A DNA stretch of 64,000 nucleotides from Salvia splendens (taxonomy: Eukaryota > Streptophyta > Magnoliopsida > Lamiales > Lamiaceae). The stretch is taken from the NCBI RefSeq assembly GCF_004379255.2, contig NC_056034.1, positions 2,854,501-2,918,500 on the forward strand, written 5' to 3'. The notes under the pieces were generated by a model. That model ran no database searches, was not told where the DNA came from, and was given only the letters and a program-made list of their open reading frames with translations. Below are positions 1 through 12,046 of the stretch, in pieces. Positions within the stretch are counted from its first letter, which is position 1. Each line of letters starts with the position of its first letter. The translations under genes and the position numbers were made by a program.

Positions 1-422
1 ATACCGAAAAAAACTCAGACAAACCGTACGTCGTGAGCTGTTTCTCTTTGACATTTTGCTACAAAGAATCAGTCCCTATATGCAATGAAAATGAATGGAG
101 TTTGTAAACTGAGGCCATCCACAACGCTGTCTCTATACCGTTTCTTAAACCGTCTCTTAACTACTATTTGAGCACTATTTGAGGGCCCCACTGTCCTTTT
201 TTCCTCCATCTCTTAACTAAGAGACGGAACCTGCAACGCTCCGTCTCTTAACCGTCTCTATACAGTCTCTTAATTACTATTCATTCAATTTAATTTATAA
301 TTTTTTTTAAAACCCAATTCAATTTAAACAAACACACTTTATTAAAATTAAAACAATATTACAACTTAACATTAAAAAAACGAAGACATAATTAAAATTC
401 TAAAAAATAAAAATGACATAAT

Positions 423-1679
423 TTAATCTTCTCCGCCAAAGTTTTCCCAAATGTGCTCAATTAGATCCTCTTGGAGTTGGGTGTGGGCGCTAGAGTTGCG
501 TGTCCTTGCCCGAATAGCCAACCGTTCTTGTATAGATGGATGCGCTCCACTTCGCGGCGGACTACTTGCGGTTGAGCTTCCGGGGGATTCGGGGTCGAAC
601 TAATTTCCGGCATCGGGTCCTTCGTCTCGGACAATCATGTTGTGCAAGATTATGCACGTATACATGATGTCGACCATGCTCTCCATGAACCACGAACGAG
701 CCGGGGCTTTGATGATGTTGAAGCGCGCTTGGAGAACCCCGAACGCCCTCTCCACATCCTTGCGCGCAGCCTCCTGCTTCTGCGCAAAAAGAGCCTGCTT
801 TGGGTTCGCTGGCCTGCCGCACGTCTTCACGAAGGTCGGCCACTTCGGGTAGATGCCGTCGGCGAGATAGTACCCCATTTTATACCGCCGGTTGTTGGCG
901 ACGAAGTTGATGGCCGGCGCTTTACCATCCAAAACTTCGGTAAAGAGGTCGGACTGTTGGAGCACGCTTACGTCGTTGTTCGAGCCAGGGACCCCGAAGT
1001 ACGCGTGCCAGATCCAAAGTCGGTAGTCAGCAACAGCCTCGAGTACAACGGTTGGGTGGGTGCCTTTGTGGCCGCTCGTGTAGGAACCCCTCCAAGCCAC
1101 CGTGCAATTCTTCCATTGCCAGTGCATGCAATCGACACTGCCAAGCATCCCGGGGAATCCGTGCACTTGTTCGTGCAGGTTGAGGAGGAACTGACAATCC
1201 TCCGTGGTTGGCCTCCGGAGAAATTCGTCACTGAAGGCTGCCCGGACGCCTCTGCAGAAGTTGAGCAAGCACAAGCGCCCAGTGCTGTCTCCGATGTGCA
1301 GGTATTCGTCGAATATGTCGGCCGTTTGTCCAGTCGCAAGCTGCCGGATGGCTGCAGTACATTTCTGCAGCGTCGTGTGGCTGGGACGACCGACCGCGTC
1401 GAACCCTTCTCGGAAGAACTCCTCCCTGGCCGCCAAAGTATTCGCTATGTGGAGAAATAGCGGTTTCCGCATGCGGAAACGGCGACGGAAATAGGTATCT
1501 CCCCAAATCGGGTTATCGCAGAAGTAGTCGCGTACTAACCGTGCGGCGGCTTCCTCCCGGTTCCGATTGATGTACTTCCGGGAGCGTCGTGGGGGTGGTG
1601 CGGCTTCCTCCGCCTCTCGTCGTCGATCTTCTTCGAGTGATTGTTCCATTAATTGGCGCATTTGCTCAAAAGGATCCAT
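423..1679 (-). pseudogene. PIF/Harbinger DDE transposase with one in-frame stop
   Basis: The ORF starts at 1679 and reads 359 residues before a TAG at 600-602. The frame then stays open for another 58 codons to a TAA at 423-425. That tail ends in LQEDLIEHIWENFG, the usual C-terminus of plant members of this family, so the TAG looks like a recent nonsense mutation in a protein of about 418 codons. The DDE triad is visible: D183 in GSVDCMHW, D236 in PGSNNDVSV and E310 in RKDVERAFGVLQ. The helical N-terminal region (about 50-130) is also present. The family catalyses cut-and-paste transposition with a Myb-like partner. The truncated form keeps all three catalytic acids and might retain activity; that is inference. 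Confidence 0.88.
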
Positions 1680-1824
1680 TTGTTTGAGTTGATTGAAGAT
1701 GGAAATTGGAGTGATAGAGAGGATTTGAGAGGAATAGATGTGTGTTTGTGTTTGAAATGAGTATGAAATAGAATTATTTATAGAGTAAAAAAATTAAAAA
1801 TTTAAAAAATGAAAATAAATATTT

Positions 1825-1842
1825 AACGGTAATATTACCGTT
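1825..1842. repeat. Perfect 18-bp palindrome between transposase promoter and GC-rich terminus
   Basis: AACGGTAATATTACCGTT reads the same on both strands. Related versions occur at the same relative place in other elements here: 20653-20670 with one mismatch, 21379-21393 degenerate, 3315-3328 as a half site, and 51972-51989 imperfect. The AACGG core resembles plant MYB-binding cores. A role in binding is inference. Confidence 0.7.
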
Positions 1843-1914
1843 TGAAAAAAAATTTTTTTATTAAAAATCGATTTTTTTTTAAAAAAATGAATTATTGCGT
1901 CATCAGTGACGACG

Positions 1915-1938
1915 CCCACTCGCGGGCCAGCGAGTGGG
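1915..1938. repeat. Subterminal hairpin of H1
   Basis: CCCACTCGC and GCGAGTGGG form a 9-bp perfect stem around a 6-nt loop. The same stem is found in both Myb-only elements (20740-20764 and 21293-21316), although the surrounding motifs differ. Confidence 0.7.
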
Positions 1939-2136
1939 CGTCACGCACGCATGGGGACGTGCCACGTGTCCCTGGCGCGTGGCGAGACATCTCGTCTCGT
2001 GTCTCGCCGAGACGAGCTACGCGACGAGACGGTCGCGAGCTGGAGACGAGATGGGCGCTGCAATGCGTCTCGCGGGGGTCTCGTCTCTCCGAGACGAGAC
2101 GCGAGCCCGGCGCGAGACGCGTTGTGGATGGTCTGA

Positions 2137-3159
2137 GGATTAGGAATAAGAGCCAGACAAAAAAAAAGGAGTTACTCCCTTTTATGTTTCTCATTTATAG
2201 CACAAGGCTGCAATGATTATCCTATCAATCCCATTAACCTTGAATCTGAATCTAAACTCACAACTTTAATTATAATAAAGCAAGGACTTTTAGAGTGGGA
2301 AATACTGGGAAACCATATAGAATAAAAAATGAAGTAAAAATATTTTTTGAAAAGGAAATTAGAAAAGCGCGTTGTATATTGGTTGGAATTGTTTTTGTAA
2401 AGAGAGCTTTTAAGGGAAGCAATTCATCGGCAGCCATTGCGTCTCTATCTGTAATTATGTTCTTTCTGGTATGTTTGGTACAAACATAGCTTATATTTAC
2501 CCTTGCATTGTTAATTGTTTCCCCATATACCATATGAAATTGTAGACTCGATCATCGTTTGTATATACACGTGTCATTTCATTTGTATTTCTCCTCCCTT
2601 ATAAGCACCTTCTATTTATGCATGTTATTCATTCTTTATCATCTTGGTAATTATTTTAAATAAAGTTTTTTAATGATTAAAAATAATTCTCCGTTTATCC
2701 ATGATATTTAGAGTCTCTTTTTAATATATTTTTCAAAATGGTTTATAACAATAATTTATTTCTTCATGTGTTAATTTGAACCATCGACGTATTGGAGAGA
2801 GGAGAAGCGTCTTACCAATTAAATTGTGTTTATCTTCTAGTATATAATTTAAATAAAGTTAGAAATGTGATTTTCCTTGTTAGGGCAGAGTTGAAATAGA
2901 TGCTCGAAAAACAGTTGGTGACCGATTTTTTGTTGAATGTAAGTCTAAACTTTATTCGCGTATTAGACAAATAAATGTTGGAAACAAATAGAAGCAGTAA
3001 CACCTCCTGGGCTCTGATTCATCTTATTTTATGGGCTTTTATCAATAAGATATGTCCAACAAAAATAATACCCCAGCACCATTATCCAATAAACGGATTC
3101 ATATTTAAGAGTATATTTTATTTGAAATCAATTTTCTTTTGAGGTAAAGATAGCATATT
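2137..3159. other. Intergenic, AT-rich, no gene recognised
   Basis: No ORF with family resemblance, RNA gene or clear terminal repeat was seen. The short ORFs here lack recognisable domains. Confidence 0.5.
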
Positions 3160-3804
3160 ATTACAGCGAAATACCAAAACAGTACACAATTGAGTGAGAG
3201 ATGAAGATACAGAGGGTTTTTGTTGTGAAAAAATTGATTTGATGAATAGAGTATTTATAGATGATTTTAGGATAAATTAGAGGATAAAAAAATAGAAAAT
3301 AAAAATTGGATAAAAACGGTAATATTTGAGAAAGTGGAAAAATTTTACTCCCTTCGTCCGCCATTAGGAGTCCCGGTCTACTATTTTAGTCTATCCGCGA
3401 TTAGGAATCAAGGTTCACTTTTACTATAAATAGTAGGTAGGTCTCACATTCTACTAACTCATTCTACTCACATTTTATTATAAAACTAAAATATAAAAAT
3501 GGGTATCACATTCCACTATCTTTTTTTCACCCTCTTTCCTTTATATTTTTTAAAATTCGTGCTGAACACAAATATGACTCTCAATAGTAAATGAAGGGAA
3601 TATTAATTTTAGATTTTTTTCTATTTTTAAAAAAATAATAAATAAAATTGCAACTGCTATATTAAGGTGCCCACTAGCAGGTTCGCAAGTGGACATCACC
3701 GCCCAACAACAGCGTGCAAGTCTCTCTGTGACGAGCCACCTGCCACACGAGTTTGCTCATTGCACGTCTCGCCGAGCCATTGACTATCAGCGTTGCGGAT
3801 GCCC
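3160..3804 (-). mobile_element. Remnant of a Harbinger 5' end
   Basis: The right end, GCGTTGCGGATGCCC followed by TAA, is a Harbinger-type terminal repeat. Moving left there is a GC-rich subterminal zone (3670-3800) with a decayed CCCACT...AAGTGG hairpin, then an AACGGTAATATT half palindrome (3315-3328), then a TATTTATAGA promoter-like stretch. This is the same order as in the intact elements. The coding part is missing, no left terminal repeat was found, and a Stowaway element interrupts it at 3348-3600. Confidence 0.6.
3348..3600. mobile_element. Stowaway-like MITE
   Basis: It begins CTCCCTTCGTCC and ends in the complementary form GAAGGGAA, with TA on both sides (3346-3347 and 3601-3602). 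Internal wording (TTAGGAGTCCCGG, TATAAATAGTAGG, CTCACATTC) is shared with the copy at 54150-54401. It is non-coding and would depend on a mariner-type transposase elsewhere. It sits inside a Harbinger remnant. Confidence 0.8.
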
Positions 3805-4678
3805 TAACCCCTGGCAGAACCAACGATCACATATGCGCCAGAGTTGGCCCATTTCTACATGCTAAGCCCCAAAAAAAACTCAAAAAGTATAGTAAGGAAT
3901 CAGCTTATTGAAAGGATTAACTTTTCTCAAATAAAGGTTTGACTATATAGTAAGATAACCATATTGTTAATTTGTTTTGGTAAAAAAAATGATATCGATA
4001 TATGTGTTGGACATTTGGTGATCTGAATTCCATTATTGATGGCAGCCATTATAATATGCTTATCCTGTACAACGAGATAATTAGATATTCCATATAAGTT
4101 GCGTGATTTGACCGACCTTATATGATATTCATCAATTCATGAATATCTTTCCATTTTATAAAAACCAATCCACACAGCTTCCGCTATACAATCGACCTTG
4201 ACCTTTTTTATGATGGATTAGGCCTTCAATTTATCTCTCCAGAAAACTTATTTCGTGGGCTTTCTAGCGGGATAATAAAGCCCAAAATTGAAACTAACAA
4301 GTAAGTAGGCCCAATAGTCCATGCTAACACCACTAGTCGGCCTTTTCAATTATTCTTATTTTGACCCTCCGTAATAACAACAAGACAATTGATTAAAATT
4401 TAAATAAATGATGTTATGACGATAATACCATGTACATTAGAGAGCAAAGTCAAATTTTATGTCTTTATCTATATTGTTTTTCTTGCTGGGACTTGAAAAT
4501 TTATTATGACAAGATGTATAGGAATAGTCGAATAGGCAGACAGTTGAAAATATAGTAGCACGGCATTGGACATGCTCTCAACAATGAAATTAACAACAGT
4601 CATAGGGACAGGTGTAAATTATGGCTCTATCTCCATTAAGTGCATTTGCTGACAAGCCGGTATATTAGCTTCTGAAAA

Positions 4679-5125
4679 TTATTGTGTCAACACTCTCTTC
4701 GCAGCAGAGACATTACGGCGTGATCGGAATAAATGCACATTTTAAGGAGTAGAAAGTCCATGATTATGACCTTCAGTGAATACGCTAATACTTCAATAGG
4801 GCTCAGTTTGTTGTTTGACAATGGAGATCTTTGCCTTACAACCAGTTCTAACTTCACCATGAGCTCTTTTCTTGATCGGGCCACCACTCGACGCTCGATT
4901 TTTTGAGCGGACTTCATCAGTTTGGCCAGCTTTAAAGCATACAAATTGTTTCCAAACAACTTCGTTCATCTTATTCTTTTTGCTATTGCTTATTCTTGCA
5001 CTAAAACCAGCTACACGTGCATATTGATTGTAGAATTCAAATGCATCATTTATTGATGCAAATTTCATTCCAATTTCTGGCTTTCGGTCATTCGCAATTT
5101 GAGGAATATGCAATTCATCATTCAT
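4679..5125 (-). pseudogene. FAR1/FRS-like DNA-binding domain fragment
   Basis: From an ATG at 5125 the frame reads PEIGMKFASINDAFEFYNQY, then FSAR, FVCFKAG, TGCKAKISI and EGHNHGLSTP. This is the C-C-HxH zinc-binding pattern of the FAR1 domain (a WRKY-GCM1-type fold), followed by HLFRSRRNVSAAK. Two in-frame stops interrupt it: a TGA where the family has W after TEPY, and a TAA after STP. The MULE-transposase-like and SWIM domains of full-length FAR1-related proteins are missing, so only the N-terminal domain remains. It lies alone in a gene-poor area and probably derives from a FAR1-type gene or a MULE. Confidence 0.82.
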
Positions 5126-5191
5126 ATTTTCACTCCTTAGACTAAATAATAAATTTAAAAAAATATTAATATATAAAAAAGTAAGTAGCAA

Positions 5192-8100
5192 ACAATACTA
5201 GAACCTAAATAAGTGGTTGATTTAGGATTTACAAGTTGTGCAGCAGAACAGTTCTCAACCAATTAAAAATGAATATAAGTCATCAAATAACAATACAACA
5301 TTGCGACTAAATTCACATACAACATGTAAAAAATAATATACTAAAATTATAATTAAAATAAAAACTAATTGCCTTTAATAATTTTGGAAAGTTTTTTTTT
5401 TAAGATATCGATAATAGTTCCTCGTTTATATTGTAATTGACTGAACCAAGTGGAGTTATTTAGCTCACAAGAAATAAGGTCCTAAACCGTGAATAATTGA
5501 TAGGATTAATGAAACATTAATGAAGTGATAAGTCAATAGGCATATTCTGCGTACCGCCGTTGACAATACACTTAAATTATGGCTCCATTTCATACAACTA
5601 TTTGCCTAATGCATTGACCACTTCAAATTGCTCATCACCATCTAAAAGGGTCTACTAGACTACTACTCAAAATAAATTATCTCATAATTCCAAACCTCAA
5701 GAAAATAAGGGTTTAGAAAGATCAGTTGGCTTCTACTCAAAATAAGGAGTATTTCTATTGCTAATAATGTTGCCAATATCTGGCTAGTTGTGCCATTCAA
5801 ATTGTATAATCATACATGTATTCTTCATTTCCGTTTTCTGCTAGGAATGATATATTTATTTACAAAAACTGATCATTAATGATATTACTTGAATAAGAGT
5901 AATACGGTGTAATATTTTACAAGTCTCGCATCGATATATTCGTGACCACATATGACTATATGAGGCATTATATTTATTAAGAATAAATGAATATAAATAG
6001 TAATTAAGGGATGATGCTAAATTAAATACAGAGCCAACCCCAGTAAAAGAAAAAGAAGAGGTGCGAAAGCAATAAAAATAAGATACCAGGGAGCAAAGAT
6101 ATAACAAGAAATTAAGGGATTAAGAGTTTGACAATGACGTAATCGGGTGCTAATTTAAAAGATTGAACAATTAATATCCAATTGCAAAAGTGGTTTTTAA
6201 TCAATTAAGGCCTATAAACCTAATAAAAATTAAAATTGTAGCCGTTTTGCAATTTGCCCCGCGTAATAAATGTGTGATAAATGAATATGCTATGCTATGC
6301 TATGCTATGCTATTATGTTATAAAAAATTTGAACATCCGAACAAGCAAAAACTGACATACTTAATTAACATATTAATGTGATTATATATGACTAACCAGA
6401 TTATAGTATGGAGATAATTATACTACTATGTATCGGGTGATATCATTTAACTAAATGTATTACTGTATTTATTTTCTCTCATATATATTGCAAATAAATT
6501 GATACATTTAATCATTAGCGAAATATACACTCAACTGGATAACGTTCAATAATTTTATATAATAAAAAATGGACAAAAAAAAAAGTCGATGCATTATACG
6601 AACTTAGATATTACGAGAATCCCATGTGCAAATGGCCCTACCCATATGACTTCTCGTAACAATTTGCTTGTATCCAACTCCACTCTACAAACAACTTGTT
6701 CATTATCTCAACCATTCTACTCTCATTTTCACCCATTCTGTATCCTATTTATGTGACACTATTATCAAATTTATCTAGAGTTATAGACTCATAAAGAAAT
6801 GCAAAAAAAATTTCTGATGATAATGGATCGCCTCTACAGTATAGAAAAAGGTTTTTTGTGAGTGATCTAACATCCATTGCAATAAATGATGAGGTATTAA
6901 TTTTTCCACCTCATATGTTATCGGATAGCAATCAACATCAATTTATATCCATTACAAGAGTGGAATTTTCGCAATGCTTTATGATAGCTAACTACATATG
7001 GTTGCAGCTCATTTTGTGAAATAATATCCAAAGACATCCCAAATTGAGAAATTGAAGCAATTTTCCAACTACAATAGATATGGCTTCTAGAAACACGCCA
7101 TATATAACATACTCGCACAATAAAAAAAATATAACTGGGTTGAGCACTTTTTGTCATTAAAAGCATTAATTACTATGATTTTTATTTTAATAATATCTAT
7201 CTTGATACAATGCAAAAAGGATTAATAAATACTATTTATTTCCATACATCATTAATCTATGGAGCGGTAATTAGGCATTACCACGAAAAAAAAATTAGAA
7301 GCTTCAATTGCCATTTATAAATAAATTTGATTAGGTTAGACTAACCCTAAAAGGCTAAAGTAGCCAAAATTTTGAAGGACCGGAAATATTCCACCTTCAA
7401 TGGCCGTGCAAACTCCGACATAAACTTTTGTTTAAAAGTAGAGATTCACTTACTTAAATATTCACCCATTTTGAAAAAAAAACTAAATTAATATTCTGAG
7501 ATGATAAAGTAATAATCAGGTTAAGCTTTTTCTAAACTACGACAAAAACATGATTACGAGGAGCCTCAAATCAAACCAGCTTAAAAGATGAAGTCTGATT
7601 AGGAAAGGAAAACACATTCATATGAAAAATCAATAATAAATTGCCAAAAGTCGTTAATATTTCTTCCATTTCCATGTCACATAAAAAGCCATGTTTGGTC
7701 TATTTTACGTGGAAATGTATGTGTGTCGTGGCCCCACTTCTCTGTAGTTCTCTTTTTGGCTAAAGTTTTTGGTTCTTTTAAACTTCTCTTTCACCCTTTG
7801 TTTCTTTTGCCTATAAAAAGTAATGATTTCCACATCACTTTTAACTAACATCTCCTAATTTTGTTGAATTAATATAATTTCTACCTTATATCATCACTCT
7901 TATATAGTTTATCAGGTCGGAGTGTATATCAGTTTCCTTTTATATGTCTTATCACATCATTGTAAACAACTAATTCTTATATTATCTACAATTATTACAA
8001 AAAGAAGCACTAATATAGGACTAAATAAGACTCAACGAAATGTATATAACACACTCCATATAATCATTTTGTTATTAGTTTGGTAATGAGTGTTATAAAC

Positions 8101-8569
8101 GGATAATCCTAACCAACGGAATAGACTAATCACCCTTCTTTATACACGTAAATAATGGGCACATGGTTGGTGCTTGTTTCTAAGGCTAGATAAGGAATCT
8201 ATAATATTCCGGTGTATAATGTATTGTTGTCTTTTATTCGATGAATCTGATATTAGTTAATCCAATTAATCCCCAATTAATAATAGTTCTTTAATGTTTA
8301 TTTATTCAATAAGCATTGGTAGCTGACATCTGCACCTATTTTCACAAAAATTAAGGTTGGCCAAAGCAATTCAGAACGGCCATCGTGTATATCAGTAGTA
8401 TATATGTATTGTTGCATTATCATCATTTTATAGGAGTATATGTAATGTTTGAATCAGACAGATTGTTGTCCAAAAGGGAAATATCGTTCTTCTTCAACTT
8501 AACAGCCATTTTAAAACTCTGTTGTGTCTTATGGTACGGGAATATAAAATTCATCTGTATAAATTGGTA
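5192..8569. other. Intergenic, gene-poor AT-rich DNA
   Basis: No conserved coding signal is visible. The stretch 7660-7850 looks promoter-like, with CCATGTCACAT, TTACGTGG and CTATAAAAAG near 7811, but no ORF follows it. The area also contains the pentanucleotide repeat at 6286. Confidence 0.45.
6286..6312. repeat. (TATGC)n microsatellite
   Basis: Five consecutive copies of the unit ATGCT/TATGC are readable here. Confidence 0.9.
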
Positions 8570-8772
8570 CTCCCTTCGTCCCAAGGAAGATGACTCATTC
8601 CTTAGATGCACGATATTTTATGCAGTTTTACTTTATGCGTTAAGTGGAGAGAGTAAAGTAAGAAAGATGAAATATGAGTAGAAATAAATGTGTTTATATT
8701 TTAAGTAATAAGTCATCTTGGTTTGATAAACCAAAAAAAAAGTGGGTCATTTTCGGTGGGAGGGGATGAGAG
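8570..8772. mobile_element. Stowaway-like MITE
   Basis: It starts CTCCCTTCGTCCCAAGGAAG and ends GGGATGAGAG, with TA on both sides. GATGACTCATT near the left and AAGTCATCTTGG on the right give partly complementary arms. It is non-coding. Confidence 0.7.
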
Positions 8773-8832
8773 TATTACATTAACTTTGTTTTGAGGTTGA
8801 TTAGAGTATTCAAAGACCTCCCAAATTCCATA

Positions 8833-9050
8833 CTATCTTCGCCCCTTAAAAATAAGAACTACTATTACATTTTAGTCCATTTTTTAATATTATGAACCTT
8901 TCTTTTAGAAAATAATAATTTCTCTATTTGTCCCATTGGACTTATTCAGCATTAACAATACTTTAATCATTTTTTCCTTTTTATTTCGCTCTTACTTTAT
9001 TAGTTATACATTTAAAATTTATAGCCATTCAAAATTTATATTTTGAAGGG
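8833..9050. mobile_element. Degraded Stowaway-like MITE
   Basis: The left end is CTATCTTCGCCCC after TA and the right end is TTTTGAAGGGAC. The termini are more decayed than in the neighbouring copy and the right border is approximate. Confidence 0.4.
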
Positions 9051-11532
9051 ACCTGGCAAATGTCAACATAGTAAATCAACAGTAATTACAAATACTTTGT
9101 TGATGCATGGGGCATACACTTTTATAATTATGAACACTCACAAATCAAGTTGTACATCTACTTATTGATGTGTATAGAACTCAACTATAGATGTTTTAAA
9201 AATCGGACACGTTAAATCATTAGTCAAACCAAAACACTATAGCGAATATATATGTCATGATAAAATCCATATAGTATATCAATATATAATTAAGACCAAT
9301 TTTACACTATTGAATATTAAAATGAATGAGATTAAATCTCATGGATTTCAATAAATAATATACATAATATATCAATAAAGGGATAAGATCATCAATTTGT
9401 TATAATATGATAAATTTCATAGATTTTTATATCAACATAATGTATTTAAAATATCAACACAATACAAGAGTATTTTAACACAGGTACACGAAAATATCAA
9501 CACAAATTTACTAATATTATACATGCATTATATTGAAATTTTTTGATACATTTGTTGATACTCCATAAAACTGATTATCAATATATACGATTATAAAAAT
9601 AAAAATTACTATAAAATTGCATCGTCCGATAATATGCAATTGAGATCTCATTAAAATCGTTATGAAATTACCTTCAATTGTATTTTTTCCTGATAAAAAT
9701 AATTTGAATCGGGAGAGTTATAAATTTAAAATTTTGAGATAATTTTGAGAAGAGGGAAAATGATTAGTTTTAACTACCGGCATAAGAGTTTACATTATTA
9801 CAAATTTTTAATTTATTTATTAATTTGAAATATATTCTAGTTGGCATTAATTCCAAAACTTGATCTCCAAATCTATTGATTAAATATTGGTCTTAGTTAT
9901 ATATTTGAAATTAGTTCTTTTTTGATTAAATACTAGTTTAATTTAGTAACTAGTGATGTGATCAATTGCTAACTAGCTTAATTTGGTAACTTTGCTAACT
10001 TGTCAACGCTACATATTTAAAATGTAAACACAATGACATTTTTTATATATGGAGTTGACACGTTCGCAAAGTTAGCAAACGGGTTTGGCCAAGTCCAACC
10101 TTCATGATCATTTGTCTGACCCATTATAACTCTATATAAAAAAGACTAGACAGGAGACATAAAAAATCATCATAATTTTCAAAAACTCCTCTTTGGAATT
10201 TTTCGAAATTCTCTCTTCTTTTGAGAGATATTTATGTCTTCTTTCTAGTAAAATCCTTTCAGTTTTGAAAAGCTTTGCCCTTCCAAAAGCCACAATCTGA
10301 GTTCGAGAATAGTTTAGAAGATTTGTGATCGAGTTCTGAAGATCATCACGTGGAGAAGACACGAGTATATGTTTAGGCATGCATTATTTACGTTCTAGCA
10401 TGCAATTACTATATGTTTAACATGTGAATTGATTAGTTCTATAATCGGTCAAATTATCATTAGTGTAATTTATTTGTTTACGCAAGTCTTCCACTCTGCA
10501 TAGGGCATCAATCCCCAGCAGCCCTAGTAACCCTGAAGTTGTTGTTTAGATATAATAATTATGTAAGTATTATTCAGATAAAATATACTTACATATCATA
10601 TTCCCATAATCTAATTATATCACAAGATTTATACAGTGTTGTTTTATGAATTAAATGAAAAGAAAATAAAATTGAGATGATGTTGTTTTTATTTTAGAAA
10701 AGAAAATAAAGTTGAGATGTTTTTATTTTAGAAAATTTATCGTTTTTAAAACAATCCAAAAAAAGAAACACATGAGACTGAAGAAGTAATTTGTTTTCGA
10801 AATCTTCTATAATTTGCTTGATCTAATGAAAATAGGCAATATGAGCCCCAATCTCCGGAGCTCCCATTTTTTTCGTAGGGAATCTCAACTCAAGGACAAG
10901 GTGCCCTCTCTTTTTTATTTATTCGTTCATTCCATTTAATTCGATCATGTTCACATTAAAAATATTTAGAAATATTTTATTTTCTTACTTAATCAGTACT
11001 TATCTAATTATTTTGAAAGAACTTTTCTTGTCGCTATAATGCTCATTCGTAAGTCTTTATCGGTCTAAATTTCAAAATATCTAAACAAACAAACAAATAG
11101 GATAAAGGAATACAGTCTAAATTAAAGAAAATGTTGATGATAAAGATAAAACTCACTAATTGATAAGATTGGAAAATGGGGGCACATATTATCTTAAAAA
11201 GAGAATATCATGATTCATGCTCCCATTCCACTCCATAGAGCCCACAACACTCATGAGCCATGGGTTAAAATTTTAAAATTATGAATCTATCATCATCATC
11301 TCTAAATTAATAATGAATCTACAGAGAAAGTAATCACACAGACTTGCTGTTTTTTAATGTTCCAGATATATAAACTTATTTTCCCAAAAAGTACTAGTAC
11401 TACATTTTAAAAACTTATTTATTAATATATTTTCACTTAATAAACATAAATACATAAATATATTTAAAAATTTTGTTATATGAGTTTTCTAATAAGTTTA
11501 TTAATGCTCGTGAAAATCTCAATCAACTTATG
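9051..11532. other. Intergenic, no gene recognised
   Basis: Very AT-rich. A small imperfect direct repeat around AAAGAAAATAAAGTTGAGATG occurs at about 10660-10735. No terminal repeats or RNA gene were recognised. Confidence 0.45.
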
Positions 11533-11745
11533 CTCCCTCCACTAAAAATAGTCCATGGATTGAATGACACGTATTTTAACGATGAACTAATAACGTAAGA
11601 GAGATAATGAAAAAAGTGGATAAAGTATAAGATAAAAATATTTGAATAAAATAGTGTTAATAATTTGAAAAAAAACAATTTTTAAAAACTAGTATTTTAT
11701 ATAAACATTCTAAAAATAAAAAAAGATGAGATTAATTTTAGGGAG
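11533..11745. mobile_element. Stowaway-like MITE
   Basis: It starts CTCCCTCCACTAAAAATAG and ends TTTTAGGGAG. The flanking sequence is TATG on both sides. It is non-coding with short inverted ends. Confidence 0.6.
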
Positions 11746-12046
11746 TATGATATGCAATGGAGGTGGTTATTTATCTGTTATTGATAAAAGCGATGCACGC
11801 AATTTTCGGATAGTTAATTATACACTACACGCAAAATGACACGCAAAGCGTAAAGGTTGATTCAGTTTCGAAAATGCATATGCACTTGTTAATAATTGAA
11901 GATCATACGAGAAGTGGCATGACATACAAAACAATGGGGCCCATGATGTTGTTGTTTACTGTAATAAAAATCAAAATTAGGGACCAATTTGTTAACCTTT
12001 TTTTCCTAAAAAGCATAATCTTTTTTACAATTATTATATACTGGAT

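Larger units (their letters stand above)
113..2133 (-). mobile_element. PIF/Harbinger element H1, transposase-only
   Basis: Both ends carry an imperfect terminal inverted repeat: GGCCATCCACAACGC at the left and the complement of GACCATCCACAACGC at the right. The element is flanked by a TGA direct repeat (110-112 and 2134-2136), the three-base target duplication expected of PIF/Harbinger. The interior holds one long minus-strand transposase ORF and no Myb-like partner. The left subterminal zone (about 130-280) repeats GTCTCTTA or its complement at least six times. The right zone (1970-2120) is dense in GAGACGAG/CTCGTCTC. Length and layout match the Myb-only elements at 19008 and 21119. Confidence 0.9.

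Noticed and set aside
642..1460. Long plus-strand ORF (272 aa) over the H1 transposase
   Set aside because: It is the antisense shadow of the transposase gene, which has clear DDE motifs; the plus-strand translation shows no domain.
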